Shown here in pieces: positions 8,502 to 17,449 of a stretch of DNA of 39,033 nt. How positions within the stretch are numbered: the first letter of the stretch is position 1; each line of letters opens with the position of its first letter. A model generated the notes under the pieces. That model made no database searches, had not been told where the DNA came from, and saw only the letters and a list, made by a program, of their open reading frames with translations. The position numbers and the translations under genes were made by a program. This stretch comes from Candidatus Dadabacteria bacterium (GTDB lineage Bacteria > Bdellovibrionota_C > UBA2361 > J046): contig RFHI01000029.1 in NCBI GenBank assembly GCA_003696425.1, positions 1-39,033 of the forward strand, given 5' to 3'.

Positions 8502-10961
8502 ATGAAAATTTCATTTAACTGGCTAAAAGACTACGTTTCCATTCCTGGTACGGTTTCCCCGCAGAAGCTGGCCGAGGATATTACCATGAGTACTGTTGAG
8601 GTTGAGGATGTTGAAGATATCGGTGCACGCTTTGATAAGATGCTGGTAGGTTACGTTGAAAGCGTATCAAAACACCCTAACGCTGACCGCCTGAAGATAG
8701 CATCTGTTGATACCGGAGCTTCTGAGAAAGCTGAAATTGTTTGTGGCGGTATTAATCTGCGGGAAGGCATGTGGGTAGCAGTTGCTGAAGTTGGTGCCAT
8801 GCTTAAGGTACACGGCCAGGGTGAGCTGGTAGCGCTAAAGCCGGCTAAGATCCGCGGCGTAGTAAGTAACGGTATGATCTGCGCCTCGGAAGAGATCGGC
8901 CTGGAGGATCTCTTTCCCGCCAGCCAGGAAGCAGAGATTATTGATCTTGAGAGCGCCATCACTGCTGACAGCTTAAGGCCTGGCATGCCGCTGGCCACAG
9001 CACTCGGCCTTGATGATTACCTGCTTGTAATTGATAACAAGTCGCTTACCAACCGTCCTGATCTCTGGGGCCACTACGGTATGGCCAGAGAAGTTTCAGC
9101 GCTATACGCCACAGAGTTAAGGCCTGCGCTTGAAAAGAGTTTTAATATAGAAAGTGCTGCAGATTTTCCAGTCACAATTGAAAATACCGCCCGCTCATTC
9201 CGCTATATCGGAGCATTAATAGAAGGAAGTAACCCGGCTGAGAGCTCTCCTTTCTGGATGCAGGCACGGCTCTGGCTACTTGAGCAGCGGCCGATAAGTC
9301 TTCTGGTCGATTTAACCAATTATGTGCTTTTCAGTATCGGCCAGCCGATGCATGTCTTTGACTGCGACAAGCTTAAAGGCGAGTGTATTAAAGTAAGAAG
9401 CGCCTCGGCTGGAGAAAAGATCAAACTTCTGGATGACCAGGTCTATGAACTCGGAAGCGATGATCTTGTAATAGCCGACAGCAGCAATCCTGTTGCGCTG
9501 GCCGGTATTATGGGTGGCGCCGAGACGGCTGTAACAGGCAGTACCAGGCGCGTGCTGCTTGAATCGGCGTCATTTGAGCCGATTGGCATAAGGCGCTCTG
9601 CTGCACGCTTAGGTCTTAGAAGTGAGTCTTCGGTGCGATTTGAAAAGGGAATTGATTCTGCGCGCGCAGAGCTTGCCACGCATTTATTTCTTTCGCTTTT
9701 AAAAGAGATTCAGCCGGAGATAAAAGTTACAGCTTTTAATGACTGTTATCCTGTTAAAGCTGAGGAAGTAAGAGTCAGTGTCACAAGAGACTTTATAGTA
9801 AGCCGTAGCGGACACGATTTTACTACTGATGAGATTAAAGAAAAGCTATCCCTTCTGGGATTCTCTGTTAATGCAGAAAATGATCACTTTGATATTGTCG
9901 TTCCCTCCTGGCGGGCAACCGGTGATATTTCAATACCGGAAGATATAGTTGAGGAAGTAGCCCGTCTTTATGGCTACGAGAATCTTGAGTTTGTGCCGCC
10001 GCCTGTGCGCCTTACGGAGGCCGTATATCAACCGTGGCAGCTTATCCAGCTAAAGGCGCGCCGCTACCTGGCTTATTCAGCCGGGCTTCATGAAGTTAAC
10101 AACTATCCGTGGGTAGAAGAGAGCGATCTAAAGGCAGCTGGAATTGATCCTGAAAGCTGTCTTAAGCTGCACGCGCCGCCCTCAAAAACAAGTGCCTCTC
10201 TTAGGCCCTCGCTTGTCCCGGCTTTAATATCAGCCGCACAGAGAAACTTAAGATACTTTAAGGAATTTGGCCTCTTTGAACTGGGAGAAGTGTTTTTAAA
10301 TGCATTGGAAGAAAGTAAAACTCCGGCAGGTGAAAAACTCCCCCTGCAGCACAGGCATCTCGCCTGCGTCTGTGTAGCTCAGGATAGTCGCACTGCCTAT
10401 CTTCGCGCGCGTGGTGCACTTGAGGGTCTGCTTGAAATATTACCGTATAAAGATCTTAAGATAGGCTCTACCTGTGAAAGACCTACGTGGGGTGTGAGTG
10501 ATACTTCTTTTTCGGTGGATTTTAAGGGCAAACAAATTGGAGTTATTGCACTTGCAAGCGATCTTAGTCTGCGGCGGGCAGGAATTGAAGGGGCTTCAGT
10601 AGCGCTCTTTGAACTTAAGCTTGAAGCCCTAAAAGATGCCGGAGTAGTTGATATTGTAACGTACAGCCCTCTTCCACGCTTTCCGGTAGTTGAGTTTGAT
10701 TTTGCAATGCTCTTTGACATTAAAACCCGCTGGGAAGACATAAAAAACGTGGCCGCCAGAAACCAGAAACTCGTTCAGGATGTACAATTTGTTGATGAAT
10801 ATCGCGGCAAACAGGTGCCTGAAGGGAAAAAATCAATCGCCGTAAGGCTTATTCTGGCCAATCCAAATAAAACGCTTACGTCTTCCGAGATACAGAAAAC
10901 AAGTGAGCGGGTAATTAAAACACTTGAAAAAGAGCTCTCTGGCCAGATGCGCAGCGTGTAG
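8502..10961 (+). CDS. pheT: Phenylalanyl-tRNA synthetase beta subunit
   Basis: MKISFNWLKDYV, tRNA-binding domain (HPNADRLKIASVD), B3/B4 and C-terminal anticodon-binding domain (YSPLPRFPVVEFDFAML). Confidence 0.95.
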   Translation: MKISFNWLKDYVSIPGTVSPQKLAEDITMSTVEVEDVEDIGARFDKMLVGYVESVSKHPNADRLKIASVDTGASEKAEIVCGGINLREGMWVAVAEVGAMLKVHGQGELVALKPAKIRGVVSNGMICASEEIGLEDLFPASQEAEIIDLESAITADSLRPGMPLATALGLDDYLLVIDNKSLTNRPDLWGHYGMAREVSALYATELRPALEKSFNIESAADFPVTIENTARSFRYIGALIEGSNPAESSPFWMQARLWLLEQRPISLLVDLTNYVLFSIGQPMHVFDCDKLKGECIKVRSASAGEKIKLLDDQVYELGSDDLVIADSSNPVALAGIMGGAETAVTGSTRRVLLESASFEPIGIRRSAARLGLRSESSVRFEKGIDSARAELATHLFLSLLKEIQPEIKVTAFNDCYPVKAEEVRVSVTRDFIVSRSGHDFTTDEIKEKLSLLGFSVNAENDHFDIVVPSWRATGDISIPEDIVEEVARLYGYENLEFVPPPVRLTEAVYQPWQLIQLKARRYLAYSAGLHEVNNYPWVEESDLKAAGIDPESCLKLHAPPSKTSASLRPSLVPALISAAQRNLRYFKEFGLFELGEVFLNALEESKTPAGEKLPLQHRHLACVCVAQDSRTAYLRARGALEGLLEILPYKDLKIGSTCERPTWGVSDTSFSVDFKGKQIGVIALASDLSLRRAGIEGASVALFELKLEALKDAGVVDIVTYSPLPRFPVVEFDFAMLFDIKTRWEDIKNVAARNQKLVQDVQFVDEYRGKQVPEGKKSIAVRLILANPNKTLTSSEIQKTSERVIKTLEKELSGQMRSV

Positions 10962-10968
10962 TTAACAT

Positions 10969-11190
10969 TTATGCGGCTTCAGTCTCGTAATAGGCTGATT
11001 TACTCTTAGGAGGAGGTATTTCTATACCCTCTGCTTTCATCCCTTCCAGATGAAATTCAATTGCCTCTTTCATGGATGCTTCAACTTCTTCCTGAGAGTC
11101 TCCAGTAGCAACGCATCCTGGCAGATCCGGACAGTAAGCAGAATATCCGCTCTTAGTCTCTTCGATTACAATTAAGTATTTTTTCTTCAT
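10969..11190 (-). CDS. hicB: HicB-family antitoxin
   Basis: MKKKYLIVIEETKSGYSAYCPDLPGCVATGDSQEEVEASMKEAIEFHLEGMKAEGIEIP, classic HicB fold signature. Confidence 0.85.
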   Translation of the reverse strand: MKKKYLIVIEETKSGYSAYCPDLPGCVATGDSQEEVEASMKEAIEFHLEGMKAEGIEIPPPKSKSAYYETEAA

Positions 11191-11442
11191 CTCTTCAAAC
11201 CTGCCTGCTTTAATATACTGTTAAGGGTACCGCCGGCCAGTTCACTATTTAATTTGCCGGCAACGGTAACAAGTCCTTTCTTGGTTTTATGCTTATACTG
11301 ACGATGGCTTCCCCTGGTTCTCACCATTGGTAGTACGTCTGCATTCGGGGCGGGAATGCTTATACTGACGATGGCTTCCCCTGGTTCTCACCAGAAACCA
11401 GCCATCATTTTCAATTAATTCTATTACCGCTTTAACTTTCAT
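11187..11442 (-). pseudogene. hicA: HicA toxin gene interrupted by a 67-bp insertion (frameshift)
   Basis: Minus-strand reading from 11442: MKVKAVIELIENDGWFLVRTRGSHRQYKH then SRPECRRTTNGENQGKPSSV*. Skipping 67 nt restores ...RTRGSHRQYKHKTKKGLVTVAGKLNSELAGGTLNSILKQAGLKR*, ending at a TGA that overlaps the hicB ATG. 256 nt minus 67 is 189 nt = 62 codons + stop. Confidence 0.9.
11289..11393. repeat. Pair of perfect 38-bp direct repeats (11289-11326 and 11356-11393) separated by 29 bp
   Basis: ATGCTTATACTGACGATGGCTTCCCCTGGTTCTCACCA occurs twice, identically. Confidence 0.97.
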
Positions 11443-11658
11443 TAATAATTATACTATAGCCCACGCTCCAGGAAAACTAGAACCATGTTATCTGGTTGAA
11501 TTTATAACATAAATTTAACTAAGGAAATTCTTTTAGAGTGTCGATTATATTTCTGGTGGCAGCGGTTACTGACAGGCTGTAGTTTTGTCTGATCTCCGTT
11601 TTTGCCCGTCATTATTAGATAATTACCTGGATACATTTTTTGAGGGTGGGAGCAAGGA

Positions 11659-12798
11659 ATGACTCTTCAGACAAGTGGTGGCACAGATAATAGCGGCGCA
11701 GCCATGTGGGAAAAGGCAAAAAATTACGCCAAGGAGATCGGCTATGTCCCTGGCTCGTTTTCAATTGCAGCCCGAACTCTTATGGCCGATGAATTCAAGT
11801 TTGGCGGAAATATCCGGCCAGTTACGAAGTTTCAGGTAGCCAGGCTTTTTCGCACGCCAAGCTTTAAATCAATGCTCTATTACTCGGTTAAATCCATTTT
11901 TCCCGACCGTCTTGAGGGTAAAGAGCGGGTATCGGTTGGTGATATGATGGATGCCTACAGCCCATTTGATCTGGCAGTTTTAATTTTAAGCTTTGTGCTT
12001 TACAGAAAAGCCCGCCGCATGATGGCCGATGAGTGGCCGCGCTTTCAGGAGGGCCTTGATGATGATTCACAAATAGGCTGCCAGATAGGTACTTTTATTC
12101 CGGCTATCGGCACAGGTACGGCCCTTCTGGCCTGCTCAATGAGGCACTACGCCCTGGCTGCCATGAGCAAGGAGAATCTTAAGCAATATAAGGTCTATCG
12201 CAGGAAACTTAAGGAGACTGGAGAGCACTATAACTTCCAGCTTGAGCATGAGCTGTGGGGCTGCAGCAGTATGCATGTAGGCGTAATTATTCTTACCAAC
12301 TTCGGCTTTGGTGCTGAGGTGGCCCAGGCCTATTCAAGCGGTGTCGATCCCAATTCAAGTTTTCATCATATTAAGGATCCACTGTCGCGCCGCATGAAAA
12401 TAGCGAATCTCTGGATTGAGGGTATAAATAAAGGTCTCGATCAGCCGATCTCAAATATACCGGGTGAATTTTATCCGGATAAGGCCATCCGTGATGCACT
12501 CTATGCCCGCATAGAGAAAATTCACGAGGGTGAGAAAAACTGGCTTGATTACACCAAGGACGATATCAGCCCCGAGAAAACTCCGCAGCTCTTTGCCAAA
12601 GTTCAGCAGGAAGGCGAATATGAAGTACCAGAAGAACTTGAAGATGTATTTTCGCTTGAAGACATTACTTCAATGGAAGAAGAGGACTTTGACCAGCTGA
12701 TTGATCAGATTGATGCTGAAGCCGAAGGCACTGCTCCTAAAGGCTCAACCATACTAAGCTCAAGTGATATCGATGAGCTAGAGGATATCGTGGAATAG
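11659..12798 (+). CDS. Uncharacterised protein (possibly HDOD-like) with acidic C-terminal tail
   Basis: Long ORF with SD-like GGGTGGGAG upstream; the family is not confidently recognised. Confidence 0.6.
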   Translation: MTLQTSGGTDNSGAAMWEKAKNYAKEIGYVPGSFSIAARTLMADEFKFGGNIRPVTKFQVARLFRTPSFKSMLYYSVKSIFPDRLEGKERVSVGDMMDAYSPFDLAVLILSFVLYRKARRMMADEWPRFQEGLDDDSQIGCQIGTFIPAIGTGTALLACSMRHYALAAMSKENLKQYKVYRRKLKETGEHYNFQLEHELWGCSSMHVGVIILTNFGFGAEVAQAYSSGVDPNSSFHHIKDPLSRRMKIANLWIEGINKGLDQPISNIPGEFYPDKAIRDALYARIEKIHEGEKNWLDYTKDDISPEKTPQLFAKVQQEGEYEVPEELEDVFSLEDITSMEEEDFDQLIDQIDAEAEGTAPKGSTILSSSDIDELEDIVE

Positions 12799-12802
12799 CT
12801 GC

Positions 12803-14338
12803 TTAGTACCATTCGTACTCAAATGTCCAGCGCAGCACGCCATCTGGAGCTTCATCAGATACGCCAAAAAGATAAGCCAGTTCATACCAGAAGAAACCAT
12901 AGCGGCCGTAAACTGCCGGGCCAATAAAGTGTTCCTGCTCGTCAAAGCTGCCCCACTTTTTAAGATCTTCTATCTCACTAAACCACTCAAAGCCAGGTTC
13001 GAAGTGCTGACCCAGCCGGCTTCTAAGCGAGAAAGCAAATTCACCTTCTGTTTCATCAGAAGCGCCGCCGCCAACTTTTCGCTCTACAATAATGTTAGCG
13101 CGGCTCAAGTAATCAGTTCCGCCCTTTTCAAGCAAAAGTTTGCCTTCAAGCTTGTGGCTGTCATTCCCGGTTAGATCTGCTCCGATTTCAAAATACAAAC
13201 CGGCATCCAGCCAGTACTTACCCTGCTCAAAGAGCTGGTAAACATTCTCAAGCGCAAGCTCTGTAGCTTTAAACTCTTCCCCTTCCTGTTTATTAACTTC
13301 AAGAATAAGGCTGTTTGAGAAGCGGTCCGTCCAGGCTTTCCCCACTTCTAATTTGTTTTTCATATCACCGCTGGGATCGGCCTGGTATTTTCCGCGCCAC
13401 TCCACCTCGGTCTCACCCTCATGCACAACCGGCGAGTAAATCTTATCAATTGCATAAGCACGATTTACAAAAACAGCTAAAATGCCTGCTGCCAGAACCA
13501 CTGCCAGAGCAGCGCGAATTGCCTGTGCTTTTGCATTAAGTTTTAAAATTATAAGTGTATAATAGATGCAGGCCAGCGTAAGCCCGTATGCCAGAAGCTG
13601 AAGAAGGGATGGCCTGGAAGTATAGCCTACGAGAATATGCAGGATCTCACCGAACCAGCCGTTTTCAGAGACAATATGAGAGGTATCCCAGAGCGGCGTA
13701 TTAAATACAGTTACAATGTCAGCTGCAGCCAGGTAACCGACTGCCTGTGCCATCATTCCGGCCGCAACAAGGCTTAAAAGCACTCCCAGCACCGAGAACA
13801 TGACTCTTGGTGAAATGACTACAATACCGAGATACATCAGGTAACCAAGCGCAGCTCCCGCAAATAGGCCCGCAAGGCCTCCAGCTAACAGCTGCACGGT
13901 ATTTGTGCCAAGTGCAAAAAACCCCTGGCTAAGAAGCACCACCTCGGCACCGTCACGTAAAACTGTAAGTGCTATAACTGCTGCCAGCATAACGGCGGGT
14001 TTTCTTCCTTCTAGTACAGCCTTTCCGGTTTCTTTAATCTGGCGGGCCATCCTGGCGCCGTGCGTTTTCATCCATACTACTGTGCTGGCTATTAAAACAC
14101 CTGATACAGCCAGGACTGTCGCATTAAAAAGCTCCTGCCCCATTCCGGCCATAGCCGATGAGATTGCTTCTGTGGACCTTGCAACCACTACTGATCCAAA
14201 AAGCCCTGCTCCAATTCCGAGCCAGAGCCACTTGTTTCTGCCCGCCAGTCCCTTGGTGGCCGCTATTACCAGGACAAGTGTAAGTGAAACCTCCAGCGCT
14301 TCTCTAAAAACAATTAAGAATGTTGCCATCCAGGTCAT
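12803..14338 (-). CDS. FTR1-family iron permease fused to a C-terminal beta-strand-rich domain
   Basis: FREALEVSLTLVLV and LRDGAEVVLLSQG (REXXE-type motifs) in a multi-TM N-terminal half; ~200-aa beta-rich C-terminus ending in RWTFEYEWY. Confidence 0.85.
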   Translation of the reverse strand: MTWMATFLIVFREALEVSLTLVLVIAATKGLAGRNKWLWLGIGAGLFGSVVVARSTEAISSAMAGMGQELFNATVLAVSGVLIASTVVWMKTHGARMARQIKETGKAVLEGRKPAVMLAAVIALTVLRDGAEVVLLSQGFFALGTNTVQLLAGGLAGLFAGAALGYLMYLGIVVISPRVMFSVLGVLLSLVAAGMMAQAVGYLAAADIVTVFNTPLWDTSHIVSENGWFGEILHILVGYTSRPSLLQLLAYGLTLACIYYTLIILKLNAKAQAIRAALAVVLAAGILAVFVNRAYAIDKIYSPVVHEGETEVEWRGKYQADPSGDMKNKLEVGKAWTDRFSNSLILEVNKQEGEEFKATELALENVYQLFEQGKYWLDAGLYFEIGADLTGNDSHKLEGKLLLEKGGTDYLSRANIIVERKVGGGASDETEGEFAFSLRSRLGQHFEPGFEWFSEIEDLKKWGSFDEQEHFIGPAVYGRYGFFWYELAYLFGVSDEAPDGVLRWTFEYEWY

Positions 14339-14358
14339 CTGCTACTCCAGCAAAAACC

Positions 14359-14703
14359 TTACTCCACAATTAAAACACCCTGAGCAGTGCCAGGATTAAA
14401 TTCACCAAAAAATTTGTACTCTCCCTCTGGAAGCGGACCGACCAGAATTTTTGCTTCTTTTCCACCAAGAATTATTTTCTCGCGGTTAAAATCGTAGCTT
14501 TCAAACTCCTCGGGAGTTTTGTCACAGTTAATTACCCGAAGGCGTACTTTAGTACCGGCAGGAATCTTAAGCTGCTCAGGGATAAAGCGGTTATTTTTAA
14601 TCTCAATCTGGAATTCGGGAAAATCGGCCTGGGCCGATGAAGCCCCGTAGATAAGCAGAGAGCCCAGAATGTATACAACCAGTTTCAATCTATTAATTTC
14701 CAT
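14359..14703 (-). CDS. Periplasmic cupredoxin-like protein (iron-transport associated)
   Basis: Signal peptide, then FQIEIKNNRFIPEQLKIPAGTKVRLRVINCDKTPEEFESYDF...GEYKFFGEFNPGTAQGVLIVE; directly upstream of the FTR1 gene on the same strand. Confidence 0.75.
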   Translation of the reverse strand: MEINRLKLVVYILGSLLIYGASSAQADFPEFQIEIKNNRFIPEQLKIPAGTKVRLRVINCDKTPEEFESYDFNREKIILGGKEAKILVGPLPEGEYKFFGEFNPGTAQGVLIVE

Positions 14704-14776
14704 CTTCAATCTCAATAATATTCATATGTTATACTTGGCTCATATATCAATAGTTGAGTATATTATTAAAGTATAT

Positions 14777-14792
14777 GTTTGGTATGCCAAAC
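14777..14792. promoter_or_regulatory. Inverted repeat GTTTGG-TATG-CCAAAC upstream of the cupredoxin/FTR1 genes; candidate operator
   Basis: Perfect 6-bp arms, 4-nt spacer, in an AT-rich region upstream of iron-transport genes; resembles DtxR/MntR-type palindromes only in general form. Confidence 0.4.
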
Positions 14793-14889
14793 ATTGCTTT
14801 GTATATTGCATTATCGACTGTATATGTCAAGGGCTGTAGCAGATTTTTTTGTAATTTTTTTCTCCCGGGCGCCCGGGCATAAAGAGCCG

Positions 14890-15145
14890 GGTTGTTCACA
14901 GAAACACTGAAATACAGTAAACCGTAAAGCCGAAAAGCCGAAGCTGACCTGCTGAAAGCGGGCTGCAGAGTGTGCCGGAGGCTGGTTCTGATTTTCTGGT
15001 TACCGATTACCGATTTACTGATTTTCTGATTGCTGTTTCCCTGCTATCTGCTATCAGCCCTCAGCAGTCAGCTTTGAAGAAGAAAATTCGTAGACGTGGC
15101 CGTCTACGGCAACGTAGGCGTCGACATAATACCCCCAACGAGTTC
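14890..15145. repeat. Composite intergenic element, copy II (copy I at about 5386-5710)
   Basis: Both share AAACCGTAA.GCCGAAAAGC.GA.GCTGA..TGCTGA-type sequence, a CTGATT/CCGATT/ACTGATT simple-repeat tract, a T/C-rich segment with CAGCA, then the CGTAGACG hairpin. Confidence 0.7.
15089..15132. repeat. CGTCTACG hairpin repeat, copy 5
   Basis: CGTAGACG-TGGC-CGTCTACG-GCAA-CGTAGGCG-TCGAC; downstream flank matches that of copy 2 (AATAC.CCCA.CGAGTT.AGCTT). Confidence 0.9.
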
Positions 15146-17282
15146 AGCTTTTCACTCCAACTTCCTTTAACTCCCCACCCCCAAAAAGCTTCGACAAAAT
15201 CTCCGGCAGTTTTTCATTGGTAGTAAGAAGCTCTATTAAATCTCCTTCCTGAATGCGGGTATCACCGTGCGGGATAACTAACCTGCCGCTACGGCGAAGA
15301 GAGGTAAAAATACTCTGCTCAGGCAACCCTGTTGCCAGATCGCGAATAAGCCGTCCCTTTAATACAGAATTTTTGGCCACCCTGAACTCAACAAAAACGC
15401 TCTCCTCTGAAATATCATCCTCAATTGTCACACTCAGTTTTTCCTGCTGTTCGGTTACTTCCTGCCAGGCCTTGTGCTGTGAGGCTATGCTGTACACTCT
15501 TCTGATATCATTCTGATGCAGCATGCCCAGCAGAGCATGGCGATCGTCGCGGCGTACAACCGGAAGCGCGTGAATTGAACGGACTGATATTATTCTCCAG
15601 GCCTCTGCCAGGGTGGCGTCAGGATAAGTTACCAGCGGATCTTTTATAACAATTTTCTTAATAGTCTCCTTTTCAAGATCCAGCCCGGAAAGATTCAACT
15701 GGTTAAAATCATAAGCTGTAACAAGTCCAAAAAGTTTCCCCTCAGAATCTATTACAGGGAAAGCACGGTGCTGATGCCTTTTAAGTTCCTCTTTAAAGTC
15801 AAGTAGCGAAAGATTTTCAGGAAGACAGTGAATTCTGTGGCGCATAGCCTGATGCACCTTAATTCTTTCAAGCACACTTAAGATCCTGCCGTGCGCAAGT
15901 GAAATTCCACGCCTTGCAAGTTTAAGTGTGTAAATTGTCTCTCCGTTCAATAGATATCTGCTCGCCAGGTTTGATACCACGACCGAAAGCATAAGCGGCA
16001 GAATAATCTGGTAATCACCGGTCAGCTCAAAGAGCATCATAATAGCAGTAATTACAGCACCGCTACTTCCGGCAAAAACTGCTGCCATTCCTACCAGGGC
16101 ATAGGCACCGGCCGGGGCAGTAATCTCAGGAAATAATGAATTTACCAGCAGACCATAAGCACAACCCGTCATGGCACCTATAAAAAGCCCCGGGGCAAAC
16201 ACCCCGCCTGAACCGCCTGAACCGAGCGTGATCGATGTTGCAGCAAGCTTTAGAACCAGGAGCAGCACAGCAGCCAGGGCAAAGTAGCGGTTATGAAGTG
16301 TTGCCTCAATTACATCGTAGCCCACACCAAAAACCTGCGGCATTCCGTGATACTCAAGCCCCGGTATATAACTGTAACTAAGCGCAAGCGCCCCCAGAAG
16401 AAGCCCGCCAATTGCAGGTATCAACCATTCCGGTATTTTTCTTATACTTTCAAAAAGATCTTCGCTTAAATAAACAGCCTTGGTATAAAAGACTGCAACA
16501 AATGCCGATAGAATTCCGAGTACAACATAAAGAGGGTACTCCCAGTGGCTGGCAACCTGATACGGTGGAACACTAAAGGCTGGAAAATCACCGTAAACCA
16601 CCCGGCTTACAACGCTGCCGGTGACTGCAGCAAAAATAACAGATCCAAAACTAAAAAATGCAAATTCACCCAGTATAATCTCCTGCGCAAAAAAAACGGC
16701 TGCTATCGGTGCGTTAAAGGTCGCTGCAATTCCGGCCGCTACACCGCAAGCAACAAAATTCCGCATGCGCTCTTCAGCCACGCCCAGGAACTGCCCAAGC
16801 GCTGAGCCGATAGTTGCCCCAATCTGTACTATCGGCCCCTCGCGGCCGACCGAACCACCGCTACCTATACAAAAAGAAGAGGCCAGAATTTTAGCAAGCG
16901 CTACCCGCGGCCTGATACGCGAACCTTGCATTGCCACAGCCTGCATAACCTCAGGCACACCGTGGCCTTTGGCTTCACGCGCAAAGTAATAGGTTATTAT
17001 CCCAACCAGGATTCCTCCCAGCGCAGGAGCAAGCAGGATCCGTACGGCAGGCACCACTCCTGCCTCTCCGTCAAGCATAACCTGCTCAACCGAGTAGATA
17101 AGAAAACGAAAGATTACAGCACCAACCCCGGTAGCCAGTCCTATAGCCAGAGCTGTTAAGAGCAGTATTACTGATAACGGTGGCGCGTGGCTGCTGAGCC
17201 AGCGTAAAAATCTGTGGCGGTAGACCAATAAAATTCTGGTCAACCTATTGTGCCCATTGCCGTTACCGTTATTATTGCCCAC
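15144..17282 (-). CDS. ClC-family chloride channel/transporter with CBS pair and RCK_C-like domain
   Basis: GSGGSVGREGPIVQIG, GSGGSGGVFAPGLFIGA, two CBS units, C-terminal TrkA-C-like (IRDLATGLPEQSIFTSLRRSGRLVIPHGDTRIQEGDLIELL). Confidence 0.93.
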   Translation of the reverse strand: MGNNNGNGNGHNRLTRILLVYRHRFLRWLSSHAPPLSVILLLTALAIGLATGVGAVIFRFLIYSVEQVMLDGEAGVVPAVRILLAPALGGILVGIITYYFAREAKGHGVPEVMQAVAMQGSRIRPRVALAKILASSFCIGSGGSVGREGPIVQIGATIGSALGQFLGVAEERMRNFVACGVAAGIAATFNAPIAAVFFAQEIILGEFAFFSFGSVIFAAVTGSVVSRVVYGDFPAFSVPPYQVASHWEYPLYVVLGILSAFVAVFYTKAVYLSEDLFESIRKIPEWLIPAIGGLLLGALALSYSYIPGLEYHGMPQVFGVGYDVIEATLHNRYFALAAVLLLVLKLAATSITLGSGGSGGVFAPGLFIGAMTGCAYGLLVNSLFPEITAPAGAYALVGMAAVFAGSSGAVITAIMMLFELTGDYQIILPLMLSVVVSNLASRYLLNGETIYTLKLARRGISLAHGRILSVLERIKVHQAMRHRIHCLPENLSLLDFKEELKRHQHRAFPVIDSEGKLFGLVTAYDFNQLNLSGLDLEKETIKKIVIKDPLVTYPDATLAEAWRIISVRSIHALPVVRRDDRHALLGMLHQNDIRRVYSIASQHKAWQEVTEQQEKLSVTIEDDISEESVFVEFRVAKNSVLKGRLIRDLATGLPEQSIFTSLRRSGRLVIPHGDTRIQEGDLIELLTTNEKLPEILSKLFGGGELKEVGVKS

Positions 17283-17449
17283 TACTGTTAAAGCCCCTTT
17301 CTCTTAAACCTTTACAGGGAGAGACTAACGCCCAAAGTGACAGGCTGCAAGGTGGTTAATATACCACAAGAGTAGACTTCTGGTTAACTAGCAGCAACTA
17401 CCGGCAGAGATCTTACAACTCCGGCACTACTTTCAAAACATGGAGTTAA

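Noticed and set aside
11530-11545. TTAGAGTGTC motif also near 20361 and 36210
   Set aside because: Shared stretch is too short (about 9-11 nt) to claim a REP family without a genome-wide count.
14972-15223. Plus-strand ORF of 83 aa
   Set aside because: Covers the second composite repeat copy and overlaps the ClC 3' end; Arg-rich composition from the repeat.
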